In this document: in pieces, positions 29,415 to 38,179 of the stretch
Position numbering within the stretch: position 1 is the stretch's first letter
Layout of the letters: the number at the start of each line of letters is the position of its first letter
NCBI RefSeq assembly: GCF_017744675.1
Contig: NZ_JAGIAV010000001.1
Span: 312,257 to 374,361 of the forward strand
Source of the DNA: Flavobacterium sp.
GTDB taxonomy: Bacteria; Bacteroidota; Bacteroidia; Flavobacteriales; Flavobacteriaceae
Length of the DNA stretch: 62,105 bases
Direction of reading: 5' to 3'
The notes under the pieces: generated by a model
Databases searched by the model: none
What the model was told of the DNA's origin: nothing
The model's input: only the letters and a program-made list of their open reading frames with translations
Position numbers and translations under genes: made by a program

Positions 29415-31058
29415 TTAATTTGGTTTCGTGTAGTAGACTTCAAGTTTCAATCTTTTATCATCTGGAACAGAAGATTTTCCTCCGTAAATGATTGTACCTA
29501 AAGGATTCATTAAGGATGTTCTTGGAGCTGCTGAAAAATATTCAACTGGATTATCTTGAATTTGAATCTTATTTTTTAGCGCATTTAGTGCATTTACAGC
29601 TACACTCTGAGAAACAACCAGTCCTAAATCAACATTTTTAGCCGTCGCGTCTTTTATCAAGTTACGAATATGGCTTGTTATTCTAATTTTATAACTTTTT
29701 CCTCTTTTATCGGAACCTAAACTTATTAGTCCTCCAAAAGCTGATGCAGGATCTGCAGAATAATCGGCCAAAACAGAGTTATTTGTCAAATTGTACAAAT
29801 ACACTCTATTTGGCTCCCTTGTACCAGCCATCTTATCAGCATCAATATTAAAGACTAAATTAGCTTCATTAACTTTCCAGTTCTTAATAAGAACATTGCT
29901 TCTAATTTCATCTAATTGGTCGGGAACTCCATTTGCTCCGCTTACTGGCTCGCCTGCAGCATTATAACTTAATACATCTGTCTGATTAAACAGTCTTAAA
30001 ATTGCTACAGAACCTTGACCTCCTTTTAAATAAAGCCGTTCATCTCCCTCCGTTTTATTCACATTGGTTATTGCATTCGCATAGTCTGCATTTCGAGCAT
30101 CTTGAAGAAAATTAGCTGTATTTGATGTACCCACAGTCGAACCCTTCAAATTCAAAACAATTGTTTTACTCTCCATAGCGGTATCAGCATCTGTCGTAGA
30201 CTCTGTTTTAGCTTTGTAATAAATCGTAATTTTACCGTCACTAAAATTCATCAATGCCATATTACTCGGACTAGACCCAGACCTTTCAACATTAAAATAT
30301 AAACCTCTAAAATATTCTTGAAAAACATCTTCAGCTGCAAGTTTTGAAGCATCGGCTTTTAATATTTTATCTTGATAAAACTGCTTATTTAAATGCAAAC
30401 GCATTTCAGGTTTTACTCTTGTAAGTGTTTTTTTACCATCAGTTGTAATACTATCCTTGTATTCTTTCGCACTAAAAAAGAACTCCTCATTCTCAAATCT
30501 ATTAGAGCTGTCGTTTAACCAAACCTTTTTATTATTAAGAAAGTCACTATTTTGATCCGTATAATAAAATTGCGGCAACTGGCTACCTCCACTAAAATAA
30601 CTATTTCTCATCTGAACACCAGACTCATAAACACTTAATTTAATTTTTCCGTTTGTATCTCCATAAATAGAATCCAGTACATAAGTACTGTTTCCATCTT
30701 TATCAGTAGCGGTAACATGACTGTAATAAGGAATCTGTATTCTAACACTATCAATAACCGGCGACTCTCCAATTGTTGGAGCATAAGAGCTAAGTCCTAC
30801 CTGAGTTACAAAATTCGCAGTCGTAGTTGCAAAAAGCGGGTTATCAAAAATACCAAGAGCATTTGGCGTCATATTATTTGACTGAATTGGGGTAACTTCT
30901 TGATTAAAAGCTAAAACATCATATTTTTCAGGCGCAAGTCCAAAATGATCATCTCCAACCAACCCATCTCCAATTGCATTAAAATCTTTGTCACAAGAAT
31001 ATAGAAAAATAGCCATTAAAGCCAAAAGAGTTCTCTTAATAAAAGAAGTATTATACAT
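29415..31058 (-). CDS. DUF4270 family lipoprotein
   Basis: 547 aa. Lipoprotein signal with lipobox 'FLYSC' (Cys ~22) and then 'DKDFNAIGDGL', the usual N-terminus of DUF4270 proteins in Bacteroidota. The rest is beta-rich with 'IDSVRIQIPYY' and 'LEVYYTKPN'. Predicted to be attached to the outer membrane. Function is unknown. It is tightly packed between the starch-synthase-like gene (21 bp) and glmS (9 bp), which hints at a role in envelope sugar metabolism, though only by context. Confidence 0.85.
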   Translation of the reverse strand: MYNTSFIKRTLLALMAIFLYSCDKDFNAIGDGLVGDDHFGLAPEKYDVLAFNQEVTPIQSNNMTPNALGIFDNPLFATTTANFVTQVGLSSYAPTIGESPVIDSVRIQIPYYSHVTATDKDGNSTYVLDSIYGDTNGKIKLSVYESGVQMRNSYFSGGSQLPQFYYTDQNSDFLNNKKVWLNDSSNRFENEEFFFSAKEYKDSITTDGKKTLTRVKPEMRLHLNKQFYQDKILKADASKLAAEDVFQEYFRGLYFNVERSGSSPSNMALMNFSDGKITIYYKAKTESTTDADTAMESKTIVLNLKGSTVGTSNTANFLQDARNADYANAITNVNKTEGDERLYLKGGQGSVAILRLFNQTDVLSYNAAGEPVSGANGVPDQLDEIRSNVLIKNWKVNEANLVFNIDADKMAGTREPNRVYLYNLTNNSVLADYSADPASAFGGLISLGSDKRGKSYKIRITSHIRNLIKDATAKNVDLGLVVSQSVAVNALNALKNKIQIQDNPVEYFSAAPRTSLMNPLGTIIYGGKSSVPDDKRLKLEVYYTKPN

Positions 31059-31079
31059 GTCTAATAATAAAATTAAAAT

Positions 31080-31886
31080 TTAAAGTCCAAATGTTCTGTA
31101 GAAATTAGTATAAGCGTCTGCAAATCCATCTTTCCCGGCGAAAGGTAAAAAAGGTTTTCCTGAAGATTCTATAAATTTTGTTAAACTTGAAGAAACATTT
31201 TCAGACGCAATGATTACACCATCAGAATGTAAAATGCTAGCTTTTAAAACATTCTCATAATTTGGCACTTCTAAATCTGACACCGCTTCATGAGGAACTC
31301 CGTCAAATTTAACTTTATTGATCATTTCTAAATCTAAATTTTCATCAAACGACTGCCCGTAAACAGAAGTAATAATTTTAGTTTCAGAAAACAAAGCTTC
31401 ATGTTTGTAATAATGCTTCATATAAATTGGAAGCATTGCTGCAAGCCAGCCGTGAACATGTATAATGTCTGGAACCCAGTTTAATTTTTTTACAGTCTCT
31501 ACAACTCCTTTTGCAAAGAAAATCGCTCTCTCGTCATTATCTGGATACAGCGCACCTTCTTCATCTGTAAAAGTTGCTTTACGTTTGAAATATTCATCAT
31601 TATCAATAAAGTAAACTTGGATTCTTTCTTTAGGAATTGATGCTACCTTAATAATCAATGGCATATCTAAGTCATTCACTACCAAATTCATCCCTGAAAG
31701 TCTTATCACTTCATGCAATTGATGTCTTCTCTCATTGATATTCCCATATCTAGGCATGAAAATTCTTATCTGACCGCCTTGGTCATTAATCATTTTCGGA
31801 ACGTCATAAGACATTAAAGAAACCTCATTTTCAGCCAAATAAGGCACGACTTCAGATGATACATATAATATCCTCTTATCTTTCAT
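31080..31886 (-). CDS. Starch/glycogen synthase-like protein, N-terminal domain only
   Basis: 268 aa. It matches the N-terminal Rossmann domain of GT5 glycogen synthases ('RILYVSSEVVPYL', 'IRIFMPRYGNINERRHQLHEVI', 'DIIHVHGWLAAMLPIYMKHYY'). Canonical GlgA is ~480 aa, and the C-terminal GT domain is absent. The N-terminal Lys-x-Gly-Gly-Leu ADP-glucose motif is also replaced (…VPYLAENEVSL…), so polymerase activity is doubtful. The downstream DNA encodes DUF4270, not a lost C-terminal half, so this is not a frameshift. Divergent from panC; first gene of the operon with DUF4270 and glmS. Confidence 0.8.
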   Translation of the reverse strand: MKDKRILYVSSEVVPYLAENEVSLMSYDVPKMINDQGGQIRIFMPRYGNINERRHQLHEVIRLSGMNLVVNDLDMPLIIKVASIPKERIQVYFIDNDEYFKRKATFTDEEGALYPDNDERAIFFAKGVVETVKKLNWVPDIIHVHGWLAAMLPIYMKHYYKHEALFSETKIITSVYGQSFDENLDLEMINKVKFDGVPHEAVSDLEVPNYENVLKASILHSDGVIIASENVSSSLTKFIESSGKPFLPFAGKDGFADAYTNFYRTFGL

Positions 31887-31923
31887 AATAGTATTTTACT
31901 TAATTTTGGTAATAAAAACGTCG

Positions 31924-31931
31924 CAAAATTA
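31924..31931 (-). promoter_or_regulatory. -7 box TAATTTTG for the starch-synthase-like operon
   Basis: The minus strand reads TAATTTTG 38 bp upstream of ATG 31886, matching TAnnTTTG. No well-spaced -33 TTG is seen. It lies in the 106-bp divergent region shared with panC. Confidence 0.45.
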
Positions 31932-31962
31932 CAAAATTTTATGCAGTTTATAACTAATATAT

Positions 31963-31970
31963 TATGTTTG
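31963..31970 (+). promoter_or_regulatory. -7 box TATGTTTG for panC-panD
   Basis: TATGTTTG matches TAnnTTTG and ends 22 bp before ATG 31993, implying a short leader. No clear -33 element. Confidence 0.45.
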
Positions 31971-31992
31971 CATAAATTTTAATAATACCTCA

Positions 31993-32841
31993 ATGCATAT
32001 TTTCTACAGTAAAGCAGCGTTGATAGCCTATCTTAAAACTATCAAAACCGCAAATTCAACCATCGGATTTGTACCAACAATGGGCGCTTTACACCAAGGA
32101 CATTTGGCTTTAATGCAGCGTTCGCTTAAAGAAAACAACGATACCGTAGTAAGTATTTTTGTCAATCCAACCCAATTTAACAACGCCGAAGATTTAGCAA
32201 AATATCCGAGAACTCTCGAAGAGGATGTTAAGAAAATGCGTACATTAAGTGACAAAATCATTTTATACGCACCTTCTGTCGATGATATTTATGAAGGAAA
32301 TACGGTTTCGCAGACTTTTGATTTTGACGGATTAGAAAACCAGATGGAAGGAAAATTCCGTCCTGGCCATTTTAACGGTGTTGGAACAATTGTAAAACGT
32401 CTTTTCGAAATCGTAACGCCAACAAATGCTTATTTTGGAGAAAAAGATTTTCAGCAGCTTCAAATAGTTAAAAAATTAGTAGAAAAAACGGGATTACCTG
32501 TAAATATTGTAGGTTGCCCAATTTTTAGAGAAGAAAATGAACTTGCTATGAGTTCTCGAAATGAACGTTTAAGTTCTCAAGAAAGAAAAGACGCTTCAAT
32601 TATTTACAAAACTTTGACCGAAGCAAAAGAGATTTTCCAAAACCATACTCCGCAAGAAACCATCCAATTTGTAGAAAATTCTTTCAAAGACAACAAAGAA
32701 TTTGAATTGGAGTATTTTGTTATTGCTGACGAATCCACACTTTTATCTATCGATCAGAAAGAGAATGATAAAAAATATCGTGCATTTATAGCGGTATTTG
32801 TTAATTCTATAAGATTGATTGATACCATTTCATTAAATTAA
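31993..32841 (+). CDS. panC: Pantothenate synthetase
   Basis: 282 aa. ATP-dependent condensation of pantoate and beta-alanine to pantothenate. Seen: 'PTMGALHQGH' (residues 28-37) with the HxGH ATP site, 'FVNPTQFN', 'GKFRPGHFNGVGTIV', 'FGEKDFQQL', and 'AMSSRNERL' as the KMSKS-equivalent loop. It is followed after 14 bp by panD, which makes its beta-alanine substrate, so the two form an operon. Confidence 0.97.
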   Translation: MHIFYSKAALIAYLKTIKTANSTIGFVPTMGALHQGHLALMQRSLKENNDTVVSIFVNPTQFNNAEDLAKYPRTLEEDVKKMRTLSDKIILYAPSVDDIYEGNTVSQTFDFDGLENQMEGKFRPGHFNGVGTIVKRLFEIVTPTNAYFGEKDFQQLQIVKKLVEKTGLPVNIVGCPIFREENELAMSSRNERLSSQERKDASIIYKTLTEAKEIFQNHTPQETIQFVENSFKDNKEFELEYFVIADESTLLSIDQKENDKKYRAFIAVFVNSIRLIDTISLN

Positions 32842-32855
32842 TCTAACTTTGCAGC

Positions 32856-33206
32856 ATGCAAATTCAAGTTATAAAATCAAAAATTCATCGAGTTAAAGTA
32901 ACTGGAGCCGATTTAAATTATATTGGCAGCATTACTATTGATGAAACTTTACTAGAGGCTTCAAACATTATTGAAGGCGAAAAGGTATCTATTGTTAACA
33001 TTAATAATGGCGAACGTTTTGAAACTTACGCTATTAAAGGTGAAAAAAATTCTGGCGAAATTACTTTAAATGGTCCTGCTGCTAGAAAAGTGCAAAAAGA
33101 TGATATCATCATCATCATTTCGTATGCAACATTGGATTTTGAAGAAGCAAAAACCTTCAAACCATGGATTATTTTCCCAAATGAAAACGACAATTCTTTA
33201 ACCTAA
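32856..33206 (+). CDS. panD: Aspartate 1-decarboxylase
   Basis: 116 aa. Makes beta-alanine from aspartate for pantothenate synthesis. It is a pyruvoyl enzyme activated by self-cleavage at Gly24-Ser25, present here in 'NYIGSITID'. 'LNGPAARKVQKDDIIIIISYA' is the conserved active-site and C-terminal region. Second gene of the panCD operon. Confidence 0.97.
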   Translation: MQIQVIKSKIHRVKVTGADLNYIGSITIDETLLEASNIIEGEKVSIVNINNGERFETYAIKGEKNSGEITLNGPAARKVQKDDIIIIISYATLDFEEAKTFKPWIIFPNENDNSLT

Positions 33207-33347
33207 GGTTTTCTTTTTCTTACCGAATTACCCTACTTTGTCAAAGTCATTTTGCACAAAAAAACTCTTCTTTTGTCTTAATCGAAAATGATTTCGACAC
33301 TAAAACACTCTGCTTCAATTTTCAACCTACTTAACAAAGAAGCAAAT

Positions 33348-33373
33348 AAAATAGTATATTGCTACACTATTTT
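33348..33373. other. Inverted repeat between panD and the esterase-like gene
   Basis: AAAATAGT and ACTATTTT arms with a 10-nt loop in the 201-bp gap after panD. It could be a weak terminator. Nothing else was recognised in this gap. Confidence 0.35.
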
Positions 33374-33407
33374 CAATACTTTTTAATTTACTGAAATGCC
33401 ACAAATC

Positions 33408-34562
33408 ATGAAAAAAGTTTACCTACTATTTTTATTAATTTCGTTTTCGTCGTTTGCCCAAAAAACGTTCGATAACATTAAATCAGAAAAGCTTGGAGAA
33501 GAGCGCAGAATTACGATCGGACTTCCTGCTTCTTATGAAACCAACAAAGACAAAAAATATCCAGTTCTTTATTTATTGGATGGAGATTATTTATTTGATC
33601 CGTTTTCTGGAGCCATAAGTTATGGAACTTATTGGGATGATATTCCAGAAATGATCATCATCGGAATTCACCAAAATAAAGATGGAGAACGTTTTGATGA
33701 TACAACAATAGACCAAAACGAAGGACTTCCTTTTGAAAAAGGAGCAAAATTCTTCGAATTTATTGGAGCAGAATTAGTGCCATACATTGAAAAAAAATAC
33801 CGCACCTCGCCTTTCAGACTTATTGCGGGTCATGATTTAACGGCAAGTTTTGCTAATTTTTATTTGTATAAAGAATTTCCGCTTTTTAATGCCTACATCT
33901 GTTTAAGCCCAGAGCTTGCGCCAAAAATGGAAGTGCGTATTGCAGAGAAATTTGCCAAAATAAAAAGCCCTGTTTTCTATTATCTTTCTGCTGGAGAAGG
34001 TGATATTAAAAAAATAAAAGAACCAATAGAGAAACTAAACAGCAATATTAAAATTGCTAATAATCCGTTAGTGAATTATAAATATGACGTATTTAAAGGC
34101 GCAACACATTATACAGAAGTATTGCATTCTATACCAAGCGCATTGTACCAGATATTTGAAGTTTACAGACCTATAAATTCTGCCGAATACAACGAAAAAA
34201 TTGCGGTTCTTCAAACAGGTTATGCAGAATATTTAGAAAAAAAATACGCGGCAATGTCTGAAGTTTTAGGAGTTCAAATTCCTGTTCGAATGAGTGATTT
34301 TAAAGTAATGGAAAATCTTATTTTAAAAAGAAACGCCTACGATGAATTAGGAAAAATGGCTGAAATTGGAAATGTGAATTACCCGAAAGCCATGCTGGGA
34401 GAATATGAATTAGGTTTGATGTACGAAAAAATGGGCGATCCAAAACACGCTTCAAAAAAATACCAAAATGCTTCGCAAATGGAGCCAATTGGTGATTTGA
34501 ACAAAGACTTGATGTATGAGAAAATTGACGAAATGAATACGCTTGCTAAAAAAACCAAATAA
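33408..34562 (+). CDS. Secreted alpha/beta-hydrolase-fold protein (putative esterase) with altered nucleophile
   Basis: 384 aa from ATG 33408 (an in-frame ATG at 33396 would add MPQI before the signal peptide). Signal peptide ends '…SFSSFAQ'. The body resembles the Fes/IroE/S-formylglutathione-type esterase family ('KYPVLYLLDGDYLFDP', 'EMIIIGIHQN', 'LVPYIEKKYRTSP', 'IPSALYQIFEVY'). The nucleophile elbow reads 'AGHDLTAS' where G-x-S-x-G is expected, so Asp replaces Ser. A C-terminal ~100-aa TPR-like segment follows ('GEYELGLMYEKMGDPKHASKKYQNA'). Hydrolase activity is doubtful. The stop overlaps the radA start (TAATG). Confidence 0.75.
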   Translation: MKKVYLLFLLISFSSFAQKTFDNIKSEKLGEERRITIGLPASYETNKDKKYPVLYLLDGDYLFDPFSGAISYGTYWDDIPEMIIIGIHQNKDGERFDDTTIDQNEGLPFEKGAKFFEFIGAELVPYIEKKYRTSPFRLIAGHDLTASFANFYLYKEFPLFNAYICLSPELAPKMEVRIAEKFAKIKSPVFYYLSAGEGDIKKIKEPIEKLNSNIKIANNPLVNYKYDVFKGATHYTEVLHSIPSALYQIFEVYRPINSAEYNEKIAVLQTGYAEYLEKKYAAMSEVLGVQIPVRMSDFKVMENLILKRNAYDELGKMAEIGNVNYPKAMLGEYELGLMYEKMGDPKHASKKYQNASQMEPIGDLNKDLMYEKIDEMNTLAKKTK

Positions 34563-35923
34563 TGTCAAAAGTTAAAACTTCCTTTTTTTGCCAAAACTGC
34601 GGAACTCAATATGCCAAATGGCAAGGGCAATGCAATGCGTGCAAAGAATGGAATACGATTGCCGAAGAAATCATTCAGAAACAAGACAAAGTAGCTTGGA
34701 AAACAGAATCTGCTCCAACAAGCAAAGCGCCAAGACCTTTAAAAATTAACGAAATTGATTCTGCTCAAGAAGTTCGAATGGACACGACTGATAGCGAATT
34801 GAATCGTGTTTTGGGCGGCGGACTTGTTCCTGGATCTTTAACGCTTTTGGGCGGTGAGCCTGGCATCGGAAAAAGTACACTTTTACTGCAAGTTTCTCTA
34901 AAATTACCTTATAAAACGCTATACGTTTCGGGTGAGGAAAGTCAGAAACAAATAAAAATGCGTGCGGAAAGAATTACACCAAACAGCGACAACTGTTACA
35001 TTCTTACCGAAACCAAAACGCAGAACATTTTCAAACAAATTGAAACCATTCAGCCTGAAGTGGTCATTATTGATTCAATTCAGACCTTACACACCGATTA
35101 CATCGAATCGACTGCTGGAAGCATTTCTCAGATTCGCGAAACAACAGCAGAATTAATCAAATTTGCCAAAGAAAGCAATATTCCAGTAATATTGATTGGC
35201 CATATTACAAAAGACGGGAACATTGCCGGTCCAAAAATTTTGGAACATATGGTCGACACTGTTTTGCAGTTTGAAGGCGACAGAAATCATATTTACCGAA
35301 TTTTACGTTCGCTAAAAAACCGTTTTGGTTCAACATCAGAACTTGGAATTTACGAAATGTTGGGAAGCGGATTACGAGAAGTTAGCAATCCTTCTGAAAT
35401 TCTAATTTCACATAAAGACGAAGAACTTTCTGGAACTGCAATTGCCACAACTCTTGAAGGAATGCGTCCGTTAATGATCGAAATCCAATCTTTGGTTAGT
35501 ACGGCTGTTTACGGAACACCACAGAGAAGCACAACTGGTTACAATGCCAAAAGACTAAACATGATTTTGGCAGTTCTAGAAAAAAGAGCTGGTTTTCGCT
35601 TAGGCGCAAAAGACGTTTTCTTGAATGTTACTGGCGGAATTTCTGTTGATGATCCTGCTATTGACCTGGCGGTTGTCGCGGCAATTTTATCTTCAAACGA
35701 AGATATTCCTGTTGGAAAAGGATTTTGTTTTGCCGGCGAGGTGGGACTTTCTGGCGAAATTCGCCCTGTGAATCGTGTTGACCAGCGTATTCAGGAAGCT
35801 GAAAAATTAGGTTTCGATACTATTTTTGTTTCTAAATACAACAAAATTGCTTTAAAAAATACCGGAATTAAGATTGAGCTTGTAGCAAAAATTGAAGATG
35901 TTGCAAGCATACTTTTTGGCTGA
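34562..35923 (+). CDS. radA: DNA repair protein RadA
   Basis: 453 aa. RecA-like helicase/branch-migration factor in recombination. Seen: N-terminal zinc finger Cys10, Cys13, Cys24, Cys27; Walker A 'GGEPGIGKST' (about residue 98); Walker B region 'VVIIDSIQT'; RadA motif 'LKNRFGS'; and a C-terminal Lon-like domain ('GGISVDDPAIDLAVVAAILSS', 'GEVGLSGEIRPV'). The start codon overlaps the upstream stop in TAATG, so translation is probably coupled to the esterase-like gene. Confidence 0.97.
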   Translation: MSKVKTSFFCQNCGTQYAKWQGQCNACKEWNTIAEEIIQKQDKVAWKTESAPTSKAPRPLKINEIDSAQEVRMDTTDSELNRVLGGGLVPGSLTLLGGEPGIGKSTLLLQVSLKLPYKTLYVSGEESQKQIKMRAERITPNSDNCYILTETKTQNIFKQIETIQPEVVIIDSIQTLHTDYIESTAGSISQIRETTAELIKFAKESNIPVILIGHITKDGNIAGPKILEHMVDTVLQFEGDRNHIYRILRSLKNRFGSTSELGIYEMLGSGLREVSNPSEILISHKDEELSGTAIATTLEGMRPLMIEIQSLVSTAVYGTPQRSTTGYNAKRLNMILAVLEKRAGFRLGAKDVFLNVTGGISVDDPAIDLAVVAAILSSNEDIPVGKGFCFAGEVGLSGEIRPVNRVDQRIQEAEKLGFDTIFVSKYNKIALKNTGIKIELVAKIEDVASILFG

Positions 35924-35932
35924 TTTTTTTTC

Positions 35933-35980
35933 GCCACGAATTCACAAATTAATATTATATATAATTCGTGAATTCGTGGC
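35933..35980. repeat. Palindromic intergenic element GCCACGAATTCAC…GTGAATTCGTGGC
   Basis: Perfect 13-bp arms at 35933-35945 and 35968-35980. Pairing continues inward with one mismatch around an AT loop. It lies right after the radA stop and can act as a terminator. It resembles the GCCACAAAGGCAC module seen elsewhere in the window. Confidence 0.75.
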
Positions 35981-36024
35981 AGAAAAACTACCCTCAAAAC
36001 ATTAAACATTGTAAATTCAACTCT

Positions 36025-37989
36025 ATGAATTTTCCAAAACAAAAAATATACAAAGCATTAAAAATACTAGGAATAGTAATTGTTGTGATTTGCATCGGAC
36101 TTTATTATTTCCGTGATTCTCTTTTAAAACAAGCCATTGCAAAAGTTACTCACAAAATGGCTGTGCAATATCAAAGCAACTTTTCTGTGAAATCAGCTTC
36201 TTTTGATGGTTTATCCACCATAAAATTGACAGATGTTGTTTTGGCACCGATAAATGCTGACACACTTTGCAAAATTAAAAATGTAGAAACCAGCATCAGT
36301 TTAAGCAATTTACTAATTGGAGATGTTCAAGTTGGAACTTTAAAAGTTGACAATGGTTACATTCAATTAGTCAAAAAAGGCAATAAACGAAACTTTGATG
36401 CTTTTCTAAAAAGAGATCGAGAAGAAACAGAATCAAACGAAAAACGAAAATATGCTGCTTTCGCTTATAGAATTATTTCAAAAGTACTGAATTTGGTTCC
36501 GACCGATATGGATTTGAAAAACTTCCAATTGAAAATCGATGACAACGGAAAACAGACATCTGTTGATGTTGACAAACTTGTTTTAAACAATAAACAGCTT
36601 GAAACGAATCTTCATGTTCAAGCAAAAGATTTTGATCAGCGCTGGAACATTAAAGGCTTTGCCGACCCAAGAAATAAAAAAGCTGATATCCGTTTTTTCA
36701 ATTTAGACACTGGTGCTATTCGTGTTCCATATTTGGATCAGCGTTATAATCTAAAAGCAAGTTTTGATTCTATTCGTCTGAATGTTCAAAACATTGACAA
36801 AAGCGGCAGCGAACTTCATATTGACGGTTACACTTCTATCGCCAATCTTAAAATCAATCATCCTAAAATTGCCAGTAAAGATGTAGTTATAAAAAATGCG
36901 CGCTTTGATTATCGATTTTTATTAGGAGATAGTTTTATTTCGATCGACAGTTCGTCAACCATGCAACTAAATAAGATCAAAGTTCGTCCTTACATTTCTT
37001 ACGATACTGAGAAAGACACTATTTATACTTTGAAAATGGATATTCCGAAAATGAAAGCGCAGGATTTTATCGTTTCGCTTCCAGACGGATTATTCACGCA
37101 TTTTCAAGGAATGCAGGCAACGGGAAATTTCGATTATAAATTGGATTTCAAATTCAATAAAAACAAACCAAATACACTTGTTTTTGATAGTAAACTCAAC
37201 AAAGAAGATTTACGAATCACTAAATATGGAGAAGCCGATTTAAATAAACTAAACGGTGAATTTGTGTATCGCGCGATTATTCAAAATGTATTGCAAAGAC
37301 CCGTTTTGGTTGGAAATGCAAATCCGAATTATACGCCCTTGGATCAAATTTCTCCTTATTTAAGAAAATGTGTTTTAACGACAGAAGATCCTTCTTTCTT
37401 CTCTCATCGCGGATTCATTAACGAAGCGTTCAAACAATCGATTCTTAAAAACATTAGAACCAAAAAATTCTCACGAGGCGCAAGTACAATCAGCATGCAG
37501 TTAATTAAGAATGTTTTTTTAACTCGTGAAAAGACGCTTTCGCGAAAGCTTGAAGAAATCTTATTGGTTTACATTTTAGAGAATAACCGAATTGTAAGCA
37601 AAGAAAGAATGCTGGAAGTGTATTTCAACATTATCGAATGGGGACCGAATGTATATGGAATTGGCGAAGCAAGTCATTTCTATTTCCAAAAAAGTCCTTC
37701 AGCTTTAAATGTTGATGAATGCTTATACTTGGCGACGATTATTCCGAAACCAAGAAAATTCATGTATCAGTTTAACGATGAAGGCAATTTGAAAGATTAC
37801 GCCATCAAAAACCAAAAATTCTTAAAGAATTTGATGTTTAGAAGAGGTCTTTTGGTTCCAGAAGACACAATCGGGCAATTGCCAGTTTATATTTCGGGAA
37901 GTGCACGTTCTTTCATAAAAATTAAAGTGCCAGATTCTACAGCAATCAAAACAGATTCTTTGGCTGTTGATGATGAATTTGATTTATAG
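36025..37989 (+). CDS. Glycosyltransferase-51 peptidoglycan transglycosylase with AsmA-like N-terminal region
   Basis: 654 aa from ATG 36025; the longer frame begins with GTG at 35968 inside a palindrome and is rejected. N-terminal membrane anchor (about residues 15-33), then ~400 residues of AsmA/DUF748-like beta-rich sequence ('VQYQSNFSVKSASFDGLSTIKL', 'ISLSNLLIGDVQVGTLKVDNGYI'). The C-terminal GT51 domain contains 'TTEDPSFFSHRG' (catalytic Glu) and 'RGASTISMQLIKN'. GT51 polymerises lipid II glycan strands in the periplasm. There is no transpeptidase domain, so it is monofunctional. The fusion with an AsmA-like part is unusual. Confidence 0.82.
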   Translation: MNFPKQKIYKALKILGIVIVVICIGLYYFRDSLLKQAIAKVTHKMAVQYQSNFSVKSASFDGLSTIKLTDVVLAPINADTLCKIKNVETSISLSNLLIGDVQVGTLKVDNGYIQLVKKGNKRNFDAFLKRDREETESNEKRKYAAFAYRIISKVLNLVPTDMDLKNFQLKIDDNGKQTSVDVDKLVLNNKQLETNLHVQAKDFDQRWNIKGFADPRNKKADIRFFNLDTGAIRVPYLDQRYNLKASFDSIRLNVQNIDKSGSELHIDGYTSIANLKINHPKIASKDVVIKNARFDYRFLLGDSFISIDSSSTMQLNKIKVRPYISYDTEKDTIYTLKMDIPKMKAQDFIVSLPDGLFTHFQGMQATGNFDYKLDFKFNKNKPNTLVFDSKLNKEDLRITKYGEADLNKLNGEFVYRAIIQNVLQRPVLVGNANPNYTPLDQISPYLRKCVLTTEDPSFFSHRGFINEAFKQSILKNIRTKKFSRGASTISMQLIKNVFLTREKTLSRKLEEILLVYILENNRIVSKERMLEVYFNIIEWGPNVYGIGEASHFYFQKSPSALNVDECLYLATIIPKPRKFMYQFNDEGNLKDYAIKNQKFLKNLMFRRGLLVPEDTIGQLPVYISGSARSFIKIKVPDSTAIKTDSLAVDDEFDL

Positions 37990-37995
37990 TTTTTT

Positions 37996-38173
37996 GCCAC
38001 AAAGGCACTAAGACACGAAGTTTTTTATTTAATCTCGCAAAGTCGCAGAGCCGCAAAGTATTTTTTTTAAACCATATAAGTAATATAAGAGATTTAAGTC
38101 TTTTCTTAACTGATCTTATATTACTTATGTGGTTATTTTATTTTTAGACTTCGTGTCTTAGTGCCTTCGTGCA
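37996..38173. repeat. 178-bp nested imperfect palindrome between convergent genes
   Basis: Outer arms at 37996-38021 (GCCACAAAGGCACTAAGACA…) and 38148-38173 pair at 23 of 26 positions. Inner arms at 38070-38090 and 38114-38134 (around ATAAGTAATATAAGA) pair at 20 of 21. The left side also contains the triple 8-mer TCGCAAAG TCGCAGAG CCGCAAAG (38035-38058). It may terminate both flanking genes; it also looks like a dispersed repeat. Confidence 0.8.
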
Positions 38174-38179
38174 AAAAAA

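Noticed and set aside
31080..31886. Starch-synthase-like gene as a frameshifted or split glgA
   Set aside because: The downstream DNA in all frames encodes DUF4270, with no C-terminal GT5 remnant.
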